From JAAYTY01 sp964569245 (GTDB taxonomy: Bacteria; Fermentibacterota; Fermentibacteria; Fermentibacterales; Fermentibacteraceae), in NCBI GenBank assembly GCA_964569245.1, contig CAZMTK010000004.1:62001-126000 (forward strand): a DNA stretch of 64,000 bases, written 5' to 3'. The notes beneath the pieces were generated by a model, which saw nothing but the letters and a program-made list of their open reading frames with translations, was not told where the DNA came from and ran no database searches. This document shows positions 1-8,989 of the stretch, piece after piece (within the stretch, counting starts at the first letter, position 1; the number at the start of each line of letters is the position of its first letter). Made by a program: the position numbers and the translations under genes.

Positions 1-1071
1 GGGCGTGGGCATGTAGGGGTCGAACTCGTAGTTGAGGATCTTCCAGGTCTGGTATGCGAGGTCGTCAGTGTCCTGGTTGCAGATGCGGCCCACGTGGATC
101 ACCGGAGCGCAGCTGGAGCCGACGCATCCGTACAGGTTGTCCTGAGCGGTGCTCCCGGACATCGGGGTGGGGACCTGGGTGTTGTCTCCGCAGATCAGGA
201 TGTACAGCGGAGGATTGGGCCATGTGTTGTAGGCGTTGGCGATCCATGCATCTATCGCGGAGGCCGTGCTGCCGATGGTGGGCACTACGCCGTAGGCGAT
301 CTCGTAGCCCTTCTCCTTCTTCCAGTCGATGAGGTCCTTGCAGAGGGCTATGCTCGCCGTGGTCCCGATGACGAGGTAGCACCCGTCCACGGAGTTGCCG
401 CCCGCGGTGTCGAATCCGAGCACCTCCTCGTAGAACGGGAGGAACTCCCTCGTGATGCCCTGGGCTGCGCGGACGAACTCGTTCTCGCCGGGTTCGCCTG
501 TGGGCACGAGCCGGACTGAGCATCTCGTGGTGATCACCGTCTCGCCGGTCACGGGATTGTATCTCACGGGGTTGAAGCGGACCCAGGCGACCCTGATGTC
601 GCGAAGGCACTGGATGGACTCGAGGGTGGCCGCCTCGCCGGGGAAGTAACCGGAGGAGCCGTAGATCGCCGGGTTGATCCTGTAGGGGGCGGTGTCGCCG
701 TTCCTCGTCATCGGCACCTGCCAGGGCGCGATGTCGTAGAGGCCCAGCGTGACGGTCTCCTCGTCGACCACTTCGAGCCTGTAGCCGCCGAGGTTGCCGA
801 TCCTCACCATGCGCCGGAGGGCCGGGAGGTCGGGGCTGCCGACCTCGGCGAGCATTCCTCCGCCGGGTATCCTGAACAGAGTCGAGCTCCCGAAGCCCTC
901 GACGAACTGGTTCTCGGCGGTCAGGGCCTGGAGGTTGAACTCGACCAGAATGCCGCCCGCGTCCTCTCCGAGGTACACCGCGGGCTCGACCTCCGCCGGA
1001 GCCCTCCAGGCCGTGGTGGCGGATGCGGCAGGGAGGCAGAGGAGAAGGGAAGCGAGAAACATCGACTTCAC
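1..1071 (-). CDS. C25 (gingipain-like) cysteine peptidase, N-terminal part, runs off the window
   Basis: The reading frame stays open to the window edge, so only about 357 residues are visible. A signal peptide is clear (MFLASLLLCLPAASA), followed by a propeptide-like region and the start of the C25 fold. The motif PPLYILICGDNTQVPTP matches the family block ending in GDxxxxP, and IHVGRICNQD...KILNYE matches the GR...K..YE block. The catalytic His/Cys would lie beyond the edge and cannot be checked. The GTG start at 1071 has a GGGGG tract about 8 bases upstream; an ATG at 1062 is the alternative. A strong promoter sits about 65 bases upstream. Likely a secreted protease for extracellular protein breakdown. 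Confidence 0.85.
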   Translation of the reverse strand, partial: MKSMFLASLLLCLPAASATTAWRAPAEVEPAVYLGEDAGGILVEFNLQALTAENQFVEGFGSSTLFRIPGGGMLAEVGSPDLPALRRMVRIGNLGGYRLEVVDEETVTLGLYDIAPWQVPMTRNGDTAPYRINPAIYGSSGYFPGEAATLESIQCLRDIRVAWVRFNPVRYNPVTGETVITTRCSVRLVPTGEPGENEFVRAAQGITREFLPFYEEVLGFDTAGGNSVDGCYLVIGTTASIALCKDLIDWKKEKGYEIAYGVVPTIGSTASAIDAWIANAYNTWPNPPLYILICGDNTQVPTPMSGSTAQDNLYGCVGSSCAPVIHVGRICNQDTDDLAYQTWKILNYEFDPYMPTP

Positions 1072-1134
1072 GGCATTTACCCCCGTCCTGTTCCATGTCC
1101 TGTCGTCGTGCCTGCTATCTGGAACGCTGTGTTT

Positions 1135-1163
1135 TTTATAGAGTTCCCTGGGTACCGGGTCAA
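1135..1163 (-). promoter_or_regulatory. Sigma-70 type promoter for the C25 peptidase gene
   Basis: On the minus strand TTGACC (1158-1163) is followed after exactly 17 bases by TATAAA (1135-1140). This is nearly consensus in a GC-rich background. The predicted start near 1128 gives a leader of about 57 bases before the GTG at 1071. Confidence 0.75.
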
Positions 1164-1231
1164 TCCCGCCAGCCTTGCCTCAGGGAGCTTCGGCCCGGAT
1201 ATTGGGACTCCCTGCGGGAAAGGAGCACCTC

Positions 1232-2134
1232 TTGCCAAGGAGCGCCAGGAGCCTTGCCCCAGGCTCCTACTACTATGTGACGACGCGGGCTGGTCGTGAC
1301 ACTCTGCTCTTCAGGGACGACGACGACTGCAGGGCATGGATTTCGGTAGCATCGGCCCTGCTGGAAGAGGTCGGCGGGATAAGGCTTCCGGCATGGTGCC
1401 TCCTCCCGGAATCAGTCCATCTGATCGTGAGGGACGAGGGGACCGCTCTCCCGTCGTTCATGAGGAAGCTGCTCGGACGGTATTCCCGAGCGCGGAGGGA
1501 CCTGTACGGAACGGGGCGCAGGCTGTACGGCGGGGAGCGGTACCGCAGCGTGCGGCTCGAGGAGGGCGAGCTTGTCGCTGTCTTCTCGCATGTCGCCCAC
1601 CTTCCCGCCTCCAGCGGGCTGGTGCTCTTCCCCGACACGTGGGAGTGGTGCTCTACCCAGGATTGGCTGGGTTCGTCAACCTCCGGGATCACCTGGCTCG
1701 ATCCCGCGCTCGCCGGATGTCCGGCTTCCGAGCGCGCAGGAATGATCAGGCGCATCCTCGACACTGCCGCCGCCCCCCTCTCTCTGGCTGCAGGGAGGGG
1801 CCGCGGGCATGCCGTCGAAAAGCGGGCTGATGCGCCGCGCATGCTTCCCTCCGACCCCGCAGGCCTGCTGGCGAAGGAGCTCGGAGTGAGGAAGAGGGTC
1901 CTGCTCGCCCCGAAGGGCAGGGAGCAGCGGAAGATCCGTCATCGGGCCTTCGAGGAGTGCCGCACTCGCTGGGGCATGAACTTCGCGGAGATAGCGCGGG
2001 CATTCGGGGTGACGCCCGGAGCGGTAGTGCAGGCGCTCTCGGGCCCCGTCCGTGCCTGCAGACCTGTGCGGACGGGGCCTCCGAGGCGCAGACCGGTCAG
2101 GAAGAAGGACGAGAACCAGGAGCGCCTGCTCTAG
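1232..2134 (+). CDS. REP-associated-tyrosine-transposase-like protein (Y1/IS200-like) with a degenerate HUH motif
   Basis: The TTG at 1232 has AGGAG 8 bases upstream and gives 300 residues. The N-terminus (PGSYYYVTTRAGRDTLLF) is that of the Y1_Tnp fold of RAYT proteins. The usual NHVHLL HUH motif reads ESVHLI, so the first histidine is replaced. The region RYSRARRDLYG is where the catalytic tyrosine lies, but the usual downstream rYixxNPV block reads SHVAHLPAS. The C-terminal third keeps a helix-turn-helix (MNFAEIARAFGVTPGAVVQAL region) and ends in a basic tail. No flanking REP palindromes are obvious. It may be a decayed or domesticated transposase acting as a DNA-binding protein. The stop codon directly abuts the stop of the convergent S41 gene. 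Confidence 0.7.
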   Translation: MPRSARSLAPGSYYYVTTRAGRDTLLFRDDDDCRAWISVASALLEEVGGIRLPAWCLLPESVHLIVRDEGTALPSFMRKLLGRYSRARRDLYGTGRRLYGGERYRSVRLEEGELVAVFSHVAHLPASSGLVLFPDTWEWCSTQDWLGSSTSGITWLDPALAGCPASERAGMIRRILDTAAAPLSLAAGRGRGHAVEKRADAPRMLPSDPAGLLAKELGVRKRVLLAPKGREQRKIRHRAFEECRTRWGMNFAEIARAFGVTPGAVVQALSGPVRACRPVRTGPPRRRPVRKKDENQERLL

Positions 2135-5100
2135 CTACGACCCCTCCACGAGCCCCATCACGACACGAGCGGCTTCCTCCAGCTGGCGATCGGTTCCCTC
2201 GGCGCAGTCGGCGGGCATCTCGAGGATCAGGATGTCAGGCTGTATGCCGCAGTTCTCGAGATTAACGCCTTCCAGCGTGTACCACCCCTCCGAGGGCACC
2301 CTGAAGCCTGTGCCGTCGATGAGCTCCGTGTCGGAGGTTCCTATGACCGCGCCGAAGGTCGCGTTGCCCACTATCGGGCCGATCCCGAGCGCCCTCCAGC
2401 CGGCAGGGAAGATCTCGGCGTCGGAGTAGCATCGTTCGTTTATCAGGAGGACGACGGGCTTCTGCCATGCCCCCAGGGGCTGGGCGGTCAGCCGGCCGCT
2501 GCGGTACCTCGATACCAGGTACTCGGGCCTCGACAGCTCCCTGAGTATCTGGTCGTGGGTGCTCCCTCCACCGTTGCCGCGGACATCCACTATCATGCCG
2601 TCGCGGTCGAGGCCCTCGGCGAAGAGGTCGCCGAGGAAGGTCTCCACGCTGGACTGGTTCATGGACCTTATGTGCAGGTATCCGACCCTGTCACCGGTCA
2701 GCGAGGATACGATCCTCCTGTTGCGGGCGATCCACTCTTCGTAAGCCAGCTCCGAGAGCTCCCAGGCCGAGACGGGCTCGATGGACAGGCGCACCAGGGC
2801 GCCGCTCCTGCGGACCTCGAGAGCGACCTTCTCGCCCGTCTTCCCCGCCAGCGGCTCGTAGATGTCCCTGTCGGGGCCTACCTCCTCGCCGTCCACGGAC
2901 AGGATGAGGTCCCCCGGAAGAAGCAGCGATCCGGGCAGGCCGGCCGGCGACCAGGGGATGACGCTGTCGACACGGATCCCCGGGCCGCTCCAGGAATGGT
3001 CGGCTATCACGCCGAGCTCGCCCGTGGGCGCCCCTCCCGACCAGGACCACGGCCCGTATATCCCGAGGTGCGAGGCGTCCAGCTCTCCCAGCATCCTGCG
3101 GACCACGTCGTTGAAGTCCTCGTTCAGGAGGCACCGGGAGGCCCTCTCCCTGTAGCGTTCCCTGACGCCGTCCCAGTCGGCTCCGTGCATCGCGGGGTCG
3201 TAGAAGCCGTCCCTCAGGAGCCGCCAGCACTCGTCGAACTTCTGAGCCTGCCGCTCCGTGACGTCCCAGTCGGTCATGCACCGCCATGCGAGAACCCGGG
3301 GGGAGGCGCCGTCCGATCCGACGGACCTCAGAACATCCCCCATCCCGAGGTAGAACACGGTCCCGTCGGAGCTGATCGAGATGTCGCCGGGCTGCTCGTT
3401 GGCGCAGGTCAGCCTCTCCAGGCCGCTCCCGTCCCATTCGACCTTCCAGAGGTCCGAAGCGCCGGACTTGTCGTAGGCGCGGAACGCGAAGATCCTTCCG
3501 TCCCGGGAGGCACCGTAGAAGTCGTAGTAGCCCTCGACAGTGCAGAGCGTCTCGGTGCGCCTGGCGAGATCGTCGAGCTCGACGGCCACTTCGGTCGCGG
3601 GGCGGTCGAGGAGATCCTCCCTGTCGTCGTGAGAGGCCGCGAAGTCCTCGCGGGTCAGCCAGACCTGGCGCAGCGACCAGGCTCCCTCGTCGGTCCTGCT
3701 TGCGTATACGAGCCTTCTCCCGTCGGAGGGCCAGAAGGGCTGGAAGTCGTCGTTGGGATGACGGCTGACGTTGAAGGGCCTCCCGCCGGAGGCTCTCACC
3801 ACGAAGACATCCTCCCTGTGGGCCAGGTCGGTCACGCTGAAAGCCAGCCACCTCGAGTCGGGGGACCAAGAGATGTGCAGGAGTCCTGGCACGGGGCAGA
3901 CCTCGCGGTCACGGCCCGTGGCCACCTCGACGACCCTGAGGCGCGACTCGCGGTCGAGGTATGCAATGCTCCTGCCGTCAGGCGACCAGCACGGGCTCTC
4001 TGCCACGCCGCCTTCGAGCGGCACGACGCTCTCCGCAGGGCGAGCGCCGGACACGAAGCCGGTGTCCGGATCGGCAGGGCCCATGAGGACGAGATCAGAG
4101 CGGCCATCGTGCTCCCTCGTGAACGCGAGCATCGTTCCGTCGGGGCTCCAGGCCGGCGACCCCTCCCTGCCCGGAGTGTCGGTCAGCCTCTCTACGCGCG
4201 TGATCCCCGACGAGGGCCCGAGGACACCGCAGAACAGGTCGCCTTCGGCTATCAGAGCGGCCTGGCAGGAGTCGGACCGGATGGAGTACTCGTCGGTGAA
4301 CGTTCCGACGGAGGTCTCGACATGGCGGGGGAAGGGATCGTCCACGGCCGCGTCGAGGACCACCTCTTCCGGGAGCCAGTCATCCGTATGCAGGCGCCAG
4401 AGGCCTCCGTCGTATTCGAAGAAGATCGTCCGCGAGTCGGCGGAGAGCGCCGGGAAGGTGGCATCGCCGCGGTCGAGCGAGGTGAGAGGGACTGGTGGGC
4501 AGTCCCCGCCGCCGGCCGCGTGGAAGTTCGCGTTTCCGGCCGAGTCCTCCATTATGAAGACAAGGCCCGTGCCGTCCACCCACAGTGGCCATCTCTCGTC
4601 GAGCGGCGAGCATGCCGCGGGGCGCCAATCCCCGCCCTCCACGAACCAGACATCCCTCGAAGCGGAACCGCTGTAGTGCCGCCTCCACCACTCCGTGAAG
4701 CCCCTCTCCGCCAGCAGGCCGGACGGCGAACGGGAGACGCCTTCGACCGCGGCGGCCAGAAGGAGTCCGGGTGCGCCACCGGATACAGGCGCCGAGTATA
4801 TCCATCCCGGGGAAGCCTCTCTGTCCGAACGGTAATAGACGCTGTCGCCTCCCGGCGACCATCCCAGCACCTGGTCGAATCCGCCGTACCAGGTGAGCCT
4901 CGTCGCCTCTCCTCCCCCGGCGGGCATGACGTACACGTCACCCCCTCCGGACCTGTCGCTCGTGAATGCCACCAGCGCGCCGTCAGGAGACCAGGCGGGA
5001 CAGCTCTCGAAGCTCGGAGAGGGGGTGAGGCACCTTATCACCCCGCCTGTGCCGGGAGCCTCCCAGAGGTCGCCCCTCCAGCAGAAGACCACCCGGGATC

Positions 5101-5176
5101 CGTCGGGACAGGGGGACGGCTGGCGTGGGTCGGTCACTCCGACCGATATGGAGGCGGCCAGGAGAAGGAAATTCAT
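2135..5176 (-). CDS. Tricorn-like S41 family peptidase with TolB/PD40 beta-propeller and PDZ domains
   Basis: A 1013-residue protein with a short hydrophobic N-terminus (MNFLLLAASISVG), suggesting export. Residues about 20-600 hold repeated propeller blades of the form SPDGxxxAF with W or D tails, as in TolB and the tricorn protease. A C1-like region carries LDASHLGIYG (Ser702-His703). A PDZ-like segment follows (LPGDLILSVDGEEV), then the S41 core with RGNGGGS and CYSDAEIFP. Ser918 is the likely nucleophile, and Glu974 in VNLENCGIQPD completes the tricorn-type tetrad. Cytosolic tricorn trims peptides in archaea; an exported form probably degrades oligopeptides in the periplasm. It overlaps the upstream methyltransferase gene by 4 bases. 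Confidence 0.88.
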   Translation of the reverse strand: MNFLLLAASISVGVTDPRQPSPCPDGSRVVFCWRGDLWEAPGTGGVIRCLTPSPSFESCPAWSPDGALVAFTSDRSGGGDVYVMPAGGGEATRLTWYGGFDQVLGWSPGGDSVYYRSDREASPGWIYSAPVSGGAPGLLLAAAVEGVSRSPSGLLAERGFTEWWRRHYSGSASRDVWFVEGGDWRPAACSPLDERWPLWVDGTGLVFIMEDSAGNANFHAAGGGDCPPVPLTSLDRGDATFPALSADSRTIFFEYDGGLWRLHTDDWLPEEVVLDAAVDDPFPRHVETSVGTFTDEYSIRSDSCQAALIAEGDLFCGVLGPSSGITRVERLTDTPGREGSPAWSPDGTMLAFTREHDGRSDLVLMGPADPDTGFVSGARPAESVVPLEGGVAESPCWSPDGRSIAYLDRESRLRVVEVATGRDREVCPVPGLLHISWSPDSRWLAFSVTDLAHREDVFVVRASGGRPFNVSRHPNDDFQPFWPSDGRRLVYASRTDEGAWSLRQVWLTREDFAASHDDREDLLDRPATEVAVELDDLARRTETLCTVEGYYDFYGASRDGRIFAFRAYDKSGASDLWKVEWDGSGLERLTCANEQPGDISISSDGTVFYLGMGDVLRSVGSDGASPRVLAWRCMTDWDVTERQAQKFDECWRLLRDGFYDPAMHGADWDGVRERYRERASRCLLNEDFNDVVRRMLGELDASHLGIYGPWSWSGGAPTGELGVIADHSWSGPGIRVDSVIPWSPAGLPGSLLLPGDLILSVDGEEVGPDRDIYEPLAGKTGEKVALEVRRSGALVRLSIEPVSAWELSELAYEEWIARNRRIVSSLTGDRVGYLHIRSMNQSSVETFLGDLFAEGLDRDGMIVDVRGNGGGSTHDQILRELSRPEYLVSRYRSGRLTAQPLGAWQKPVVLLINERCYSDAEIFPAGWRALGIGPIVGNATFGAVIGTSDTELIDGTGFRVPSEGWYTLEGVNLENCGIQPDILILEMPADCAEGTDRQLEEAARVVMGLVEGS

Positions 5177-5964
5177 TCGCTACCCTCCGTAGATGCAGCA
5201 GTCAGCATCCTGGGGGACGAATCCCCAGGCGCTGAGAAATCATAGTCTCCCCACTCGTGAACGACCGACAGCCCGGCTTCGGCCAGCTCGTCGAGCAGCT
5301 CGGCCCGGTCGATCAGTGCCAGCTCCAGCCGGATCCTCGTCTCGCGTCCCGGGCCGTGCGAGTAGGCCATGTCGAAGAGAATGGTGCCGCGGCTCTCGAC
5401 AAGGGCTACGGACTCCACGAGGCGGAGCCTCAGACTGCCGTCGAAGTAGTCGTACCTCTGGGCGTCACGCTCCGGCGGCCTGCGGGCGAGAGCCGGGCTG
5501 GTCTCGAGAACGAGCCAGCCGCCCGGGATCAGGACCCTTGCCGCCTCGACGAGCAGAGCCACCCTCGAGTCCCGCCCCGGCAGGCAGTGCAGGCCGTTGC
5601 AGGCGAAGATGACGAGGTCGAAGGATTCCCCGTGGAACGGCATGGCCTGACCTACGGCCCTGAGCAGCATGTCCCTCCTGCCGGGGCGACGCCTCCACAG
5701 GCCGAGCATCGAGGGGGAGGGCTCCAGGAAGACCGCTGGGCCGGCGCTGGAAAGCGGGCCCGCAAGCCTGCCGGTGCCCGCACCGATCTCCAGACAGCGC
5801 CCGCCGGGGAACCGGGAGCGGACGAGCCTGTAGAACTCCTCTTCCCGCGTGTCGTCGGGGAAAACAGTCCCCTCCTCCGCGTCGAAGAAGGGGGCGTACG
5901 CGTCCCAGAGAGGGCGGTCGAAGAAGGCCGCTCCGGCCTCGGGGACCTCAGAAGACAGCGGCAT
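5173..5964 (-). CDS. Class I SAM-dependent methyltransferase
   Basis: 263 residues. Motif I is CLEIGAGTGRLAGPL near residue 57, followed by an acidic loop (FLEPSPSMLG), motif FDLVIFACNGLHCL and the post-motif RVLIPGGWLVLETS. This is the Methyltransf_11 layout, as in MenG/UbiE-like and many small-molecule methyltransferases. The substrate cannot be told from sequence. The start overlaps the end of the M23 gene by 17 bases and the stop overlaps the S41 gene by 4, so the three are probably translated from one message. Confidence 0.8.
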   Translation of the reverse strand: MPLSSEVPEAGAAFFDRPLWDAYAPFFDAEEGTVFPDDTREEEFYRLVRSRFPGGRCLEIGAGTGRLAGPLSSAGPAVFLEPSPSMLGLWRRRPGRRDMLLRAVGQAMPFHGESFDLVIFACNGLHCLPGRDSRVALLVEAARVLIPGGWLVLETSPALARRPPERDAQRYDYFDGSLRLRLVESVALVESRGTILFDMAYSHGPGRETRIRLELALIDRAELLDELAEAGLSVVHEWGDYDFSAPGDSSPRMLTAASTEGSE

Positions 5965-6850
5965 TGAAGCCGGACTTGATTATGAAGTCATCAGGATCCA
6001 CCTGCATTCCGTCAACCAGGACCTCGTAGTGGAGGTGCGGGCCGACCGCCCTGCCGGTCATCCCGATTCTGGCGATCAGGTCGCCTCTCTGGACGGGCTG
6101 GCCGACGCTCACGCAGATGGAGGAGCAGTGGGCGAACCTCGTCGAGAGCCTCGGAGTATGACGGATGATCACGGTGAGACCGTATCCGGACGACCATCCG
6201 CAGAAGACGACAGTTCCGTCGGCAGGCGCGTAGATAGGCGTGCCGGCCCTCTCGGCGATGTCTATGCCGTCGTGGTAGCGCACCGCGCCCGTGAAGGGAT
6301 CTATCCTGGGGCCGAAGTCGCTGACATAGTATCCCTCGGAGGGCCAAATGGAGGGCACGCGCCTGAGCTGCTCGGTTATCCTTACGAAGTGCGAGGCCAG
6401 GGAGTCGTAGGCTGCGAGCTCCGCCTCGGCCAGGCGCTCGGCGAGGAGGAGCTGCAGATCGATCCCGTCTATGTACTCGAACAGGCCGTCAACGTGGTCG
6501 GCGGGTGTGTCGAGGTTCGGGAAGAGCCCGGAGAAATCCATGTTGAGGCCGGCTCCGGCGGTGAGTATCCTCTGCTCCCTCTCGGCTATCTCGATCAGCC
6601 TGCCCGTCAGCTCTTCGGTGCGGGCCCTGAGCTGATAGAGCTCGGCCTCGAGCACTGCGGTGTTCCTGTCGGCTCCGGACAGGCCCTTCGAGCGTCCCAC
6701 CTGCCTGCCGTACAGGTAGGCTCCTCCCACGAGCAGGCACATGAGGAGCGCGATGAAGAAGCCTGCGAGCTGCAGCCCCAGCCTGGTCAGCCTCAGCGGA
6801 CGACCCCGCCCGGCCCTCCAGGGCAGCCAGTGGATGGTGCCTACCGGCAC
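5948..6850 (-). CDS. Membrane-anchored M23 family peptidoglycan endopeptidase
   Basis: 300 residues starting at GTG with GAAGG upstream. There is a basic cytoplasmic stretch, one transmembrane helix at about 25-47, a coiled-coil segment (about 60-100), a linker and a C-terminal LytM domain. The zinc ligands of active M23 enzymes are present: H193 and D197 in YHDGIDIA, and H272/H274 in GPHLHYEV. It is therefore a likely active DD- or LD-endopeptidase facing the periplasm rather than an EnvC-like degenerate factor. Adjacent genes encode RpoD upstream and a methyltransferase downstream. Confidence 0.88.
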   Translation of the reverse strand: MPVGTIHWLPWRAGRGRPLRLTRLGLQLAGFFIALLMCLLVGGAYLYGRQVGRSKGLSGADRNTAVLEAELYQLRARTEELTGRLIEIAEREQRILTAGAGLNMDFSGLFPNLDTPADHVDGLFEYIDGIDLQLLLAERLAEAELAAYDSLASHFVRITEQLRRVPSIWPSEGYYVSDFGPRIDPFTGAVRYHDGIDIAERAGTPIYAPADGTVVFCGWSSGYGLTVIIRHTPRLSTRFAHCSSICVSVGQPVQRGDLIARIGMTGRAVGPHLHYEVLVDGMQVDPDDFIIKSGFNAAVF

Positions 6851-6877
6851 CGGCGTCCTTCGGGGGTTCCGGCAGCG

Positions 6878-7729
6878 CTAGCCGAGGAAGAGGAGCAGAG
6901 CACTTCCGTCGTTCGTTTCCGAGAGCTTGCTTATCGCCCTGTTCTTGAGCTGCCTGACCCGCTCGCGGCTGATTCCCATGGTCCGGCCGATCTCGGCGAG
7001 AGTGTGTCTCCTGTCCGTGCCGATCCCGAAGAAGAGGCAGATGATCGTGCGCTCCCTGTGGTCCAGTATCTCGAGCATTACGTCGACGCTCTTCTTCATG
7101 GCCTCCTGCACCACCGCCTCGTCGGGCGCGACCTGGTTCTCGCCTGCGATCATCTCCTGGAAGGTCTTGTCGCTGCCCTCGTAAACGGGGCTGTCGAGGG
7201 ACAGGTGGGTGCTGTGTATGGACATCATCCCCTCGACCTCCTCGCGCGAGACGTCGAGCTCCCTCGCTATCTCGTCGGTCGAGGGGTCGCGGCCCAGGGC
7301 ATGGCCCAGCTCGCGGGTGGCGCGGCCCATCTTGTAGAGCTCGCCGACGCGGTTCAGGGGCAGCCTCACGATCCTGGACTGCTCAGCCAGGGCCTGCAGG
7401 ATGGCCTGCCTGATCCACCATACGGCATAGGTGATGAACCTGCAGCCCTTGGTCTCGTCGAAGCCCTTGGCGGCACGGATGAGACCCACGTTGCCCTCGT
7501 TGATGAGGTCCTCGAGGGCGACACCCTGGTTGGCGTACTGCTTGGCGATGCTGACCACGAACCTGAGATTGGCCTCGGTGAGCTGGTTGAGGGCGTCCTG
7601 GTTGCCCTTCCGTATCTTCCTGGCGAGATCCGCCTCCTGCTCGGAGGTCAGGGTCTCCTTGCATCCGATCTCGCGAAGATAGAGCTCCAGCGACCGGCCT
7701 TCAGTCCTCCTGGTTGCCAAGATCTGCAC
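6878..7729 (-). CDS. rpoD: RNA polymerase sigma factor RpoD/SigA type, short form
   Basis: Region 1.2 (SLELYLREIG), region 2 (NLRFVVSIAKQYANQG, KGFDETKGCRFITYAVWWIR), region 3 and region 4 (TLAEIGRTMGISRERVRQLKNRAI) are all complete. Region 1.1 and the non-conserved insert of large primary sigmas are absent, giving about 283 residues. That is typical of the compact primary sigma in many non-proteobacteria, though a group 2 sigma cannot be excluded. I prefer the GTG at 7729 because GAAGG precedes it; an upstream ATG at 7789 adds 20 residues and has no ribosome site. Confidence 0.9.
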   Translation of the reverse strand: MQILATRRTEGRSLELYLREIGCKETLTSEQEADLARKIRKGNQDALNQLTEANLRFVVSIAKQYANQGVALEDLINEGNVGLIRAAKGFDETKGCRFITYAVWWIRQAILQALAEQSRIVRLPLNRVGELYKMGRATRELGHALGRDPSTDEIARELDVSREEVEGMMSIHSTHLSLDSPVYEGSDKTFQEMIAGENQVAPDEAVVQEAMKKSVDVMLEILDHRERTIICLFFGIGTDRRHTLAEIGRTMGISRERVRQLKNRAISKLSETNDGSALLLFLG

Positions 7730-7939
7730 CTGCCCTTCGATCCCGGGCGCAGACGCACCCGGCTGGAAAACGATTCGGACCGTCCGCATGGGAAGGTCCG
7801 GCGTGGTGATTCATTAGATATAACAATCATGCGCGGCCTGTCGTTCCCGCAGGCCGGGTGAATTCACGGGAAGCATCGTCAAGTGCAGGGCGGGTGTCAA
7901 TACCCTTCCTGCAAGTTCATGACAATGGCATTCTTGTCT

Positions 7940-7963
7940 CGCTCCGGAGGATTCCTCCGAGCG
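7940..7963. repeat. Inverted repeat between rpoD and the divergent methyltransferase operon
   Basis: A nearly perfect 24-base inverted repeat (arms CGGAGGA and TCCTCCG, flanked by CGCTC and GAGCG). It lies in the 315-base spacer between the divergent starts at 7729 and 8045. It could be an operator or a leader hairpin. A TTGACA with a weak GATGCT 17 bases downstream lies nearby on the minus strand toward rpoD. Confidence 0.35.
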
Positions 7964-8044
7964 CCGCCGTCAAGGTTTTGGCGCGGAAGGGCGGGCGGGG
8001 AGTCAAGGGTTGACCACGGGGCCGGCTCTGCACACCTTCGCCGG

Positions 8045-8989
8045 ATGGACTGGTCGTCGCTTCCGAGGGAGAAGGCGCGCTGCATGCTCTGCGGCGCGGA
8101 CGACCCCGTGATACTCTCGGTCGTGCGGTCCTGGCCGGTGGCTCGATGCCCGGTATGCGGGCTGGCGTATCTCTCGGAGCGCCCTTCCGAAGAGGCCGTC
8201 AACGAGGTCTACGGGCGTTCCTACTACGAGGACGGCGATGTCGGCTACAAGGGCTACATGGAGACGTGGAACCGCTTCAGTAGCGTCTTCGAACGGATCT
8301 ACAGCCGCAGGGAGCGTGATCTGGCGGCACACTGCAGAGGCAGGCGGGTGCTGGAGGTCGGCTGCGCCTTCGGCACGCTCCTCGCGTTCCTCAGGTCGAG
8401 GGGCTGGGAGGTCGAGGGCCTGGAGATAAGCCCCCTGAGCGCCCGGGCGGCGAGGAGCGAGTTCGGGCTGACCGTTCACGAGGGTACGCTCGAAGGAGCG
8501 GGCCTGCAGTCCGGCGCCTACGATGCCGTTCTCATGCTGGACGTGCTGGAGCATCTCCACAGGCCTTTCGGCACGCTGCGGGAGGCGGCGAGGGTGCTGG
8601 CGCCCGGAGGCGTTCTGGTTGTCCAGTGTCCGTGGGAGCTGACGCACTGGGAGGAGGCGGCACTCGCGGTTCTCACCGGCAGGAGGGCAGGCAGGATCGA
8701 GCCGGATGCGGTGCCGGCGCACCTGTACTTCTTCACGCCGAGGACCCTGGACGCCGTGCTCGAGAAGGGGGGCTTCTCGATAACCGCCAGACAGTCGGGC
8801 AACTACGGAGAGATACGCCGGAGGCTGTTTCCGCAGCCGGTCCTGCGTGGCTCGCCCCTGGAGACCGTCTTCAGGCTGGTCTATTTCAGGCTGGGCCTCA
8901 GGGTGCTGATGTACCGTGCCGCCCGCATCGCAGGACTGGGCAACGGCCTCATCAGGTACGCGGAGCCGTCGAGAACTGGCGCATCCTGA
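8045..8989 (+). CDS. Zinc-ribbon class I SAM methyltransferase
   Basis: The best start is the ATG at 8045 (MDWSSLPREKARC), giving 314 residues. An N-terminal zinc ribbon carries two CxxC pairs (CMLCG and CPVCG), and is followed by VLEVGCAFGTLLAFL (motif I), LEISPLSARAA, and VLMLDVLEHL...VLAPGGVLVVQCP. This architecture (zinc ribbon plus Methyltransf_23) is common in surface-polysaccharide clusters. Its stop lies inside the next gene, and a sugar-nucleotidyltransferase-like gene and gmhA follow, so a role in modifying a heptose or O-chain sugar is plausible but not shown. Confidence 0.78.
   Translation: MDWSSLPREKARCMLCGADDPVILSVVRSWPVARCPVCGLAYLSERPSEEAVNEVYGRSYYEDGDVGYKGYMETWNRFSSVFERIYSRRERDLAAHCRGRRVLEVGCAFGTLLAFLRSRGWEVEGLEISPLSARAARSEFGLTVHEGTLEGAGLQSGAYDAVLMLDVLEHLHRPFGTLREAARVLAPGGVLVVQCPWELTHWEEAALAVLTGRRAGRIEPDAVPAHLYFFTPRTLDAVLEKGGFSITARQSGNYGEIRRRLFPQPVLRGSPLETVFRLVYFRLGLRVLMYRAARIAGLGNGLIRYAEPSRTGAS

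Noticed and set aside
2555..5245. Very long plus-strand frame opposite the tricorn-like gene
   Set aside because: It is the antisense of a well-supported protein, with a typical shadow composition rich in H, G, V and P and no domain.
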